Assembly (NCBI GenBank): GCA_018292915.2
Contig: JACVVK020000524.1
Coordinates: 73,501 to 137,500, forward strand
Length of the DNA: 64,000 nt
Direction of reading: 5' to 3'
From: Batillaria attramentaria
Taxonomy: Eukaryota; Mollusca; Gastropoda; Batillariidae
The notes under the pieces are model-generated. The model searched no databases. It was not told the origin of the DNA and was given only the letters and a program-made list of their open reading frames with translations. Position 1 is the first letter of the stretch, and the number at the start of each line of letters is the position of its first letter. Positions 57,840 through 64,000 of the stretch are shown here, one piece after another. Position numbers and translations under genes: made by a program.

Positions 57840-60385
57840 GACCAAGCGATAGAGATCGAGATAGATGGTCGTTGACACCGAAGTGATTTGACCCAAGGGT
57901 GCCTAGACACAGCGGTGGCTTCCTTTACATACATACCGCTGTGTCAAAGCACGGCTGTGTCAAATAAACGGTGCCTTAACCTTGCGGAATGTGCCCTATA
58001 GGACGAGCAACAGGATCGCTTTGCTTTTCAGTCAGTGCGGCTAGCGTCCCTTGCGTGGGGTCCTGCAACTTATTAATGGGAGTAGGTATCGGCTCGAGAC
58101 TTTTTCAAGCCTTTGTCGTCAGTTGTCAGTAGCGTTTTGCACAGTAGACCAGTAGACTCTTTTATGTCAGGCATTCGTGAGACATGAATAACTTTAAGGG
58201 CCGGTGCACACTAGCGTCGGTGCTACATCGCACGCACGCACGCGTGTCGCGCTTTGCGTGCTGCACGCACGGTGCGCGCGCGTGCTGCTTCGGAGATCTC
58301 GCCATGAGTCAGTGCTTCTGAGTGTGCGATGGAATGCGAAATTCGGGATCTGAAACGTATCATAAACTTCAGGCTGCTTGTTCGCAGTCTGAATAGAGAC
58401 TGGTGACCGAGGCCACGATAACTTGATAGAATTTAGCTACAACAAACCCGGCTTTGCTGTAGAATGATATCAGAGAGATCAGTGACAAGCCGGCGGTTCA
58501 GTTGTGTCTAGTTTTATGTATTTATGTATTTACCGTAGTGTGAGTCAGCGGAGAGTGACACAACAAAACGGCATACCCGTCGATGCTGAATCGAGCTGAA
58601 AATTGTAGAGGTTTTCCTGTTCACGATACAGGTCGATGAGGCTCTTCTGATTGGCTGAAACCATGCTACACGCGCGCGTCAAGCGCGCTGAGGGCCCTTG
58701 CACACTGGAGTCACGCGACATTGTCGCGACACGCGTGCAGCAAATTTTGTCGCGCGTCTCCATGTGCAACCCCTTGAAGCGCGAAGCGACAGGCGTAGCA
58801 CGATTGAACAATTCTGTCGCGCGGCGATAGGAAATGTTCTATTCGGCGTGCTTGACGCACGCGTGTAGCGTGGTTTCAGCCAATCAGAAGAGCCAGCCAG
58901 CAAGGGCCAGCACTCGCCATCCTCTTCTCTTCCAAGATGGCGGAATTGCGCGAAGACGAAATGTTTCGCCTCATCGACCTGTATCGTGAACAGGAAAACC
59001 TCTACAATTTCCAGCTCGATTCAATCGACAATCGACGGGTATGCCGTTTTGTTGTGTCACTCTCCGCTGACTCACACTACGGTAAATACATAAATGGAGT
59101 GAATAAAACTAGACACAAGTGTCAACTGAACCGCTGGCTTGTCACTGATCTCTCATCGTCTACGATATCATTCAGTCTACAGCAAAGCCGGGTTTGTTGT
59201 AGCTAAATTCTATCAAGTTATCATGGCCTCGAACACCAGTCTCTGTTCAGACTGCGAGCAATGAGCCTGAAGTTTATGATACGTTTCAGATATATTTTGG
59301 CATTCCATCGCACACTCAGAAGCACTAACTCGTGGCGAGATCTCCGGAGCAGCACGCGGCGCGCGCCACGTGTGAGAGCCCCACCGCGAGTGCAGCATGC
59401 AAGGCGCTGGGGGTGCACCCCCTCCCCCCCCCCCTCCTCTCTCTCTCTCTCTCTCTCGTGTTTATTTCTCTGGCTTTTAATCTTTGATATTCTCGTATGT
59501 GGCACCCTTCATTCGGGCCGGCCGTCAAGGGTTCTGTCCGGGTACTCCGGCTTCCTCCCCCTTTGCTTTGGAAATGTTCAGCCCATAAAATTCAAAAATG
59601 AATGCAATTCTAAATATTCCCAACTTAAATTGCTGAACTGGCCCTTCGCACCACGAGATTGTAATGTGTTCATGTCCATTGTGTGAGAGAATGCGTGTGA
59701 TACACGTGAGCGTGTGTGTTGGGTTTAGCTCGCGGCGCTTTGAGCCAAACATTTGTGATGAAGCGCTATGACAATGAGCGTATTATTATTATTATTATTA
59801 TTATTAAGTTTTGGGGTTGATACACTCTGATCGGAAGCAACACATTGCTCATGATTTTGCTTTCATTGCACAGGTAGGTGACCTCTGGCGTAGTTTTGTT
59901 TACATTAACAATGAAAAGTTGTTTACGTTGTTTTGAAATGCCCTTTGCAGTCGTTTACCCCCCCCCCCCCTTTCCCCTCAGTATCGCCACTTTAGTGGTC
60001 ATGTGACATAATGACAAGGAGGAACGGCCCCGTCCTACAAAGTTGTTTCTCCAAACTTCATTTTATTTTGTCTGTTTTGTTGTTATTGTTGCCGGTTCTC
60101 CCCTCTCCAAGTTCTGCCGATGACACTAGATCCTCTACGACCTCGACCGATTAGCCACGTGACTGGGGGTGGGGCCGGGTGTGGGAAGAAGGGAGAGAGA
60201 GAGGGAGAGGGTGGGTAGGTGGGTGTTTAGGAGTTTAACGCTCTTTTCCACCACATAAGGGTGATATCAAAGACGGGGCAACGAGAAAAAGGCCAGCACA
60301 AATATTTAGCCCCAGCGGCCTGGATTCGAACTCTCGGCCCAAGCATTGAAAGTCCAACGCGCTACCATTCGGCCACCCTGGCTCC

Positions 60386-60416
<31 letters not shown>

Positions 60417-63397
60417 CGTCAGTTCCGTGAACTAAACATTTGACGTCAGCCTCAAGCAGGTCGTCATACAGAGAGAGAGAGATGACGTCAATTCCGTGAA
60501 CTAAACTTTTGGCGTCAGCCTCTAGCACTGAGATCGTCTGAGGATGCTTGTTTATGTCCTGTGATTTCCCTATTGGCTTTGTGACTTCTCCGACTGAATT
60601 ATTTTTCACATGAAATCTGGAAGATGTAGAGGGCTGATGAAATGTCGGAAGCAGTGACGATACTTGCAGATTTTGTCTGTGAACCAAACATTTGCCGTCA
60701 GCCTCACGCTGCTCGTCTGACAGATGATACTTCTTCATATCTTGTGATTTCCTTGTTGCTTTTGTGACTTCCGGGACTGAATTAATTTTTACATAAAATC
60801 TGGAAGATCTAGAGAGCTGATGAAACGTGGACTTAAAGTGCCTTGGATTGTACTTACGAAATTGCAAAATTGGAACTTTTTTGACCGGCGCTTCTCGCAG
60901 AAACGTGAAAAAAATGTGTTTATCTAAAAGCTCTGTTATTCTTAATACTAAAGCTATAATAGTGCAATAGTTGAATGTCATATGTGCAGTTGTCACAAGT
61001 GACAAAAATACCGGAATAATGAGTAATTTGAAGGAGTCTTTTCATAGATATTTGGCCTTATATGCAAACCACCCCTACCTCGGAAATATTTTTCTTACAC
61101 AAAACCTGTCAGAGCTACAGAGCTGTGCTACGAAAACAGGCAGTATAATTGGATGATCTTCCCAATTTCAGAAAATGAAGCCATTTGAACATTTTTTTCG
61201 AAAAAATTCGTAACATGACCGATTTTTTTCAAATCGGCGATAACTGTTCTCAAAATGCGGCAGGATAAAAATCGTGAAAAATAGCTCTGGAGAATATGAC
61301 TGCCCATTTTATCTCAAAGTAAAAAGCCATCCGGCGAGGTGGTTTAGCAGATAGTCATCATTACATCCGTCCACACACACACACACGTCATTCCCGCCAA
61401 AAAGAACGCAGCAGCAAAGTGTGCACGTAAGGTGTCTATGACGCAGATTTCGTTACGTCACTGTGTGCGTGAAAGTAAGTATTGTGTGGAGAAACGTCAC
61501 AGTCTTGTTTTGTATCACTGAAACTTGCTGCTGCGCGTAGCAAAATCTGCCCGTCTCATAAAGTTGTTTCTCTATAGAGAAACAACTTAAAAAGGCCCCG
61601 TATGCGTCATGACATGCATGCACTAAAACTGGTGATGACAAAACAGTTCAGCTGCTTGCAAATTAGTGTGAGTTCGACAGTTAAAGATGAGGGAGCTCCT
61701 ACCTGCCCATTACACTGATTTCCCGTCGGTACACTGTCTGAGTACTCATAACAGCCCTTGAAAACCTAACAATTTCAGGCGGTACCTCTAGTGAGCACAC
61801 TATCTTCTATCTAATTTTTGTTTATTTCTTGTCAGCGATGGTCTGTGATGCCTGGAATGGGGTGGGACAACCTTCGTAACTTGGACCAGGGACAGGTGGT
61901 CAGCTTCAACTACTCCAAGTGTCGCACCACGGACGATGGCCGGTTCTTGTTGCCGGACAGCGTCACCGCCGTGTCAATCAAGTCCAGCAGAATTGTGGAG
62001 GATGCCAAGATTATCGATCACTACCAGGTACAGCGACAGTTCGGGTAACCCATGAGTGATCGGGGAAGTCACATTCTGGGTTAGGGATCCAAGAGAACAA
62101 ACTTTTGGGGGCTACATCTTTTTCGCGGTGGCTAAGCACAGGAAAACGAGCTTGAGTGAAGTTAGAATATATGGCGCACGGCGAACCTCACCTCGCAGTG
62201 TTAAGGCCGTTCTTAACCGGGCGAACTTTTGGTTCGCGAACTAGGTTCGAAGAGTACGGCGAACTAGATTCGCGCACGTCGTTTCTTAACCGACCGAACA
62301 CTTCTGCGCAAACCCTGGTTCGAAAGGTACGCCGAACTAGGTTTGAGGTCTGCACAGCGTGTCGTGGGAACCCTCGCGATCCTTTGGCCGATCCTGCGCT
62401 CTGATTGGTTGCTCGGGGAGAGCTGTTGTGCGCATGTACAAAGTTGAGGAAAATGGCGGACGGCATGGCGGCTATCGACTAACTTGACATTTCCCTCTCT
62501 TGCGCTCTTTTCCTCTTTTCTCCTCTTCCTCGGCTTCCAAGAGTTCACTCAAAACGATAACTACCGCAAATGCCTCGTCGTCTCGATCTACGAAGGCGGC
62601 CATTTTGGTTGTTTACGATTGTCTCAACTTCCGAGTCCGCCTTGTTCGGGCGATGACGTATGCATATCATTAACGGTCGGTTAAGGAAGAGAACTAGTTC
62701 GGCCGAACCTCTGGAACTACGTACGTGTGCGCGCTCGCCCTGTTCGTATACAATACACAGTTCCCCTGGTGGTTCGCACGGTTAAGAACGGCCTTTAGCT
62801 TTGGACATTTTGCGCTGAGACACGCACGCACTTCAGCTTGTAGGGCTAAAGTGTATATTTTCATGGAGCGTTTTTTTCAGCGCCTATTATATAAATATTG
62901 GTCCAGCCACCAGAGAGATATTAATGTGTGGATTTTTTTTCCCTATGGTTGGATCCCTGACCCTCGATTACAGGAGAGGGACATCATGACTAGTGAAGTG
63001 ATAGTGTGTTGGGTGCGTGAAGGCTACAAGTGTTACATCCTACTGCTAAAAGCATTGTGAATAGATGCTATATTCACACAATTTTACTTGTTCTTCGTTG
63101 GCTTTACACAGCCGCGTACGGTTGAAGCGTGAAAAGGTGAAGTGAAATATGGGAAAGCACACCGCTGCACCTTTTCTGTCAGTCGCTGTCTGCAGTAGGA
63201 ACACAGATTTAAGATTCAGTCGAACTCCGCCTTCAGACCTCACTGCCTCTGTTTAAATCGCATCTGAAGACCTATCTCTTCCGCCAAGCCTTTGATAGCC
63301 AAACCTCTGTTAAGTCTGTCTGTGTGCATCATGAGTTCGTTGCGCTGCCAAATTTTAGGTAAGCCGAGGGGATCTAAATAGCGCGCGCGCGAGCGCG

Positions 63398-63479
<82 letters not shown>

Positions 63480-64000
63480 TTAAGCGCAGCGAGTCCTTGG
63501 AAGTTGGAGAACGGCGCTCTATAAAAGCCATGTATTATTATTATTATTATTATTCAAATCCATTTGCTTGCTTGTTTCTGTAAATTACCTGATTTGGTGT
63601 GATCTGGGAGATGTGCAGCCACAGCATATCCCCTAAGGAAAAAAATATATTGTTGTTTCTGGTAACATGGCCAAAAAAAATAGGGTAGGTAGGTAGGGTT
63701 TTTTTTTACCCCCACCCCCCCCCCCCACACACACATATCCAAGAAGAAAGAAACGGGGTATTATAAGAAATGATGCTCTCTGAAACTGTATTTAATATGG
63801 GGGGGGGGGGCAATAGGGTCGGTCGGGTTACCAGAAACAACATTTTTTTTTTTTTTTTTTTTTGGCCTAACGTCGTCTCTCCATCTCACATGCAGTACTG
63901 GAAGAGCCTCGACGCTCGCAGTATTAACACCGACGTATCATTTGAGCTGGCCGAATTCGTGGAGCTAAGTGGGGCGTACTCGTCGGACTACCGCACTGTG
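56504..64000 (+). CDS. Mpeg1: Macrophage-expressed gene 1 / perforin-2-like, 5' part
   Basis: Innate-immune MACPF protein of phagocytes; family members are made as membrane-anchored proteins of endosomes/phagosomes and act against engulfed bacteria. Coding exons in this window: 56,504-56,674, 61,836-62,027 and 63,896 on, all phase 0, about 156 residues. Visible: signal peptide (about 1-28, VVLVLLAYTLLL), Cys pairs (ADC, ACLC), the family hallmark PGMGWDNLRNLDQGQVV, then NYSKCRTTDDGRFLLPD, IIDHYQ, and SVTF-type segment VSFELAEFVELSGAYSSDYR. This is the N-terminal start of the MACPF region; the core and the P2/transmembrane parts lie beyond the window. The start ATG is in a GCCATGG context after an acceptor-like AG. 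Introns of 5.2 and 1.9 kb carry transposons. Vertebrate Mpeg1 is mostly single-exon, so the split N-terminus is notable. Confidence 0.85.
57108..57215 (-). repeat. Interspersed repeat G with hairpin, copy 2
   Basis: Minus strand GTCTGGCAA-AAAGC-TTGCCAGAC then TTATGCCGCGGGACGCGATT, matching copy 1 at 10,737. In Mpeg1 intron 1. Confidence 0.65.
57611..57836. repeat. Compound CA/GCAC/GA microsatellite
   Basis: Blocks of (CA)n, (GCAC)n and (GA)n, two GA blocks separated by CACGCACG repeats. Confidence 0.95.
58197..59370. mobile_element. PIF/Harbinger-like element rearranged into a giant hairpin
   Basis: Left boundary TTA|AGGGCCGGTGCACACTAGCG fits Harbinger ends with TWA targets. Arms at about 58,266-58,688 and 58,852-59,370 are inverted copies (for example TTTCAGCCAATCAGAAGAGC against its complement). 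The ~160-bp centre starts with another end-like sequence, AGGGCCCTTGCACACTGGAG. The left arm lacks about 70 bp present in the right arm, including the ATG of the MADF-like frame. The right terminus is lost. Confidence 0.6.
58937..59038 (+). CDS. MADF/Myb-like exon fragment in the Harbinger-like element
   Basis: AAGATGGCGGAATTG opens MAELREDEMFRLIDLYREQE, NLYNFQLDSIDNRR, then a GTATGC donor, phase 0. LIDLYRE...LY resembles the start of MADF domains, which accompany Harbinger transposases as the second (DNA-binding) protein. The inverted copy at about 58,576-58,638 lacks the start codon. No further exon seen. Confidence 0.4.
59470..59800 (+). mobile_element. SINE family C, 5'-truncated
   Basis: Sense copy: CTCGTATGTGGCACCCTTCA, GGAAATGTTCAGCCC, AGCTCGCGGCGCTTTGAGCC stem-loop, then (ATT)n. 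In Mpeg1 intron 1. Confidence 0.8.
60075..61060. repeat. Interspersed repeat F, copy 2
   Basis: Same sequence as 38,350-39,125 with a family D SINE (60,225-60,390) inserted and GA tracts expanded. The duplicated CAGTGACGATACTTGCAGAT region is present once here. Confidence 0.75.
60225..60390 (-). mobile_element. SINE family D, complete
   Basis: Minus strand head GGGGAGCCAGGGTGGCCGAA, GTTGGACTTTCAATGC, GAGTTCGAATCCAGG, body GCCCCGTCTTTGATATCACC, tail AGCGTTAAACTCCTAAACAC. Confidence 0.85.
61061..61800. other. Mpeg1 intron 1, no other feature
   Basis: CA repeat at 61,373-61,386 and a short perfect hairpin TAAGTTGTTTCTCTATAGAGAAACAACTTA at 61,559-61,588; the quoted arms are TTGTTTCTC and GAGAAACAA. 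Confidence 0.4.
61836..62027 (+). CDS. Mpeg1: Mpeg1 coding exon with GWDNLRN
   Basis: 192 nt, 64 codons, phase 0/0. Acceptor TTTCTTGTCAG, donor CAG|GTACAG. Begins RWSVMPGMGWDNLRN and ends IIDHYQ. Confidence 0.9.
62204..62794. mobile_element. PIF/Harbinger-type MITE, 591 bp, TTA TSD
   Basis: Ends AGGCCGTTCTTAACCGGGCG and, inverted, AGGCCGTTCTTAACCGTGCG, ~23-bp TIR with one mismatch, flanked by TTA at 62,201-62,203 and 62,795-62,797. Subterminal CGAACTAG/CTAGTTCG repeats. No transposase; in Mpeg1 intron 2. Confidence 0.85.
63178..63375 (+). pseudogene. LINE ORF2 C-terminal end (CR1/jockey-like)
   Basis: Frame ending TSLPLFKSHLKTYLFRQAFD at the position of the usual FK..LKT.LF..AF close of CR1/jockey-like pol proteins, stop at about 63,361. 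Followed by (GT)n and a GCGCTCTATAAAAGCCATGT-(ATT)n 3' tail to 63,553. 5'-truncated. Confidence 0.65.
63380..63553. repeat. (GC)n/(GT)n tract and LINE 3' tail
   Basis: GCGCGC then GT repeat 63,401-63,477, then the LINE tail with (ATT)n at 63,534-63,553. Confidence 0.85.
63896..64000 (+). CDS. Mpeg1: Mpeg1 coding exon, cut by window end
   Basis: Acceptor CACATGCAG after a pyrimidine-rich stretch. 35 codons open to the edge: YWKSLDARSINTDVSFELAE and on to YSSDYRTV. Agrees in phase with the previous exon. Confidence 0.85.

Noticed and set aside
57514..57934. Cys/Val- and Thr/His-rich small proteins over CA/GT repeats (also at 12.7, 18.4, 51.1, 53.2, 63.4 kb)
   Set aside because: Frames exist only because dinucleotide repeats lack stops.

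Overview
This is eukaryotic, intron-rich, repeat-laden DNA. Genes have GT-AG introns, intergenic and intronic space is full of CA/GT microsatellites and SINE/LINE/DNA-transposon debris, and the protein hits (an invertebrate Mpeg1, a rhodopsin-like receptor, mollusc-type LINE tails) fit a marine mollusc, most likely a gastropod. The species is inferred from general resemblance and not from any diagnostic marker.

Two host genes can be built. (1) A class A (rhodopsin-like) G-protein-coupled receptor lies on the minus strand in six coding exons between 20,933 and 11,422. It shows seven membrane segments, the TM3/ECL2 cysteine pair, an ER motif at the end of TM3 and NPIIY in TM7. Exon 2 carries one surplus base near 20,124-20,127, so as read here the frame is broken in TM2. 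(2) The 5' part of a macrophage-expressed gene 1 (Mpeg1/perforin-2-like) gene lies on the plus strand: a probable TATA promoter and non-coding first exon near 55.35-55.45 kb, then coding exons 56,504-56,674, 61,836-62,027 and 63,896 to the window edge. A CpG-rich stretch at 46.5-47.5 kb looks like a promoter cluster with two very similar tiny first coding exons (47,227-47,242 and 47,460-47,478).

Almost everything else is mobile DNA. There are five recognisable families. Family A is 1.0-1.5 kb with GGCTCCCTTGTG ends around ~150-bp monomers built on TGACCTTGACCTTGAGTCAAGGTCA (14.6, 30.0, 44.7, 48.8 kb). Family B is a 3'-conserved retroposon whose only constant part is a stem-loop plus tail, flanked by 12-18 bp duplications (8.7-31.4 kb). 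Families C and D are two tRNA-headed SINEs. Element E is a 2,435-bp DNA transposon inside a family A copy inside receptor intron 3. There are also PIF/Harbinger-like elements in the Mpeg1 introns, LTR/gypsy remnants (23.3 and 33-35.5 kb), several dead LINE pieces, and a Helitron-like region at 37-42.4 kb where a 21-residue repeat is expanded in two separate 63-bp arrays.

Layout: 1-11.4 kb repeats and unannotated DNA; 11.4-21 kb receptor gene; 21-33 kb repeats with a broken C2H2 zinc-finger sequence at 27.2-28 kb; 33-43.6 kb LTR, Helitron-like and LINE sequence; 44-50 kb family A copies around the CpG-rich region; 50-55 kb microsatellites and LINE fragments; 55.3-64 kb Mpeg1. The two host genes show no obvious functional link.
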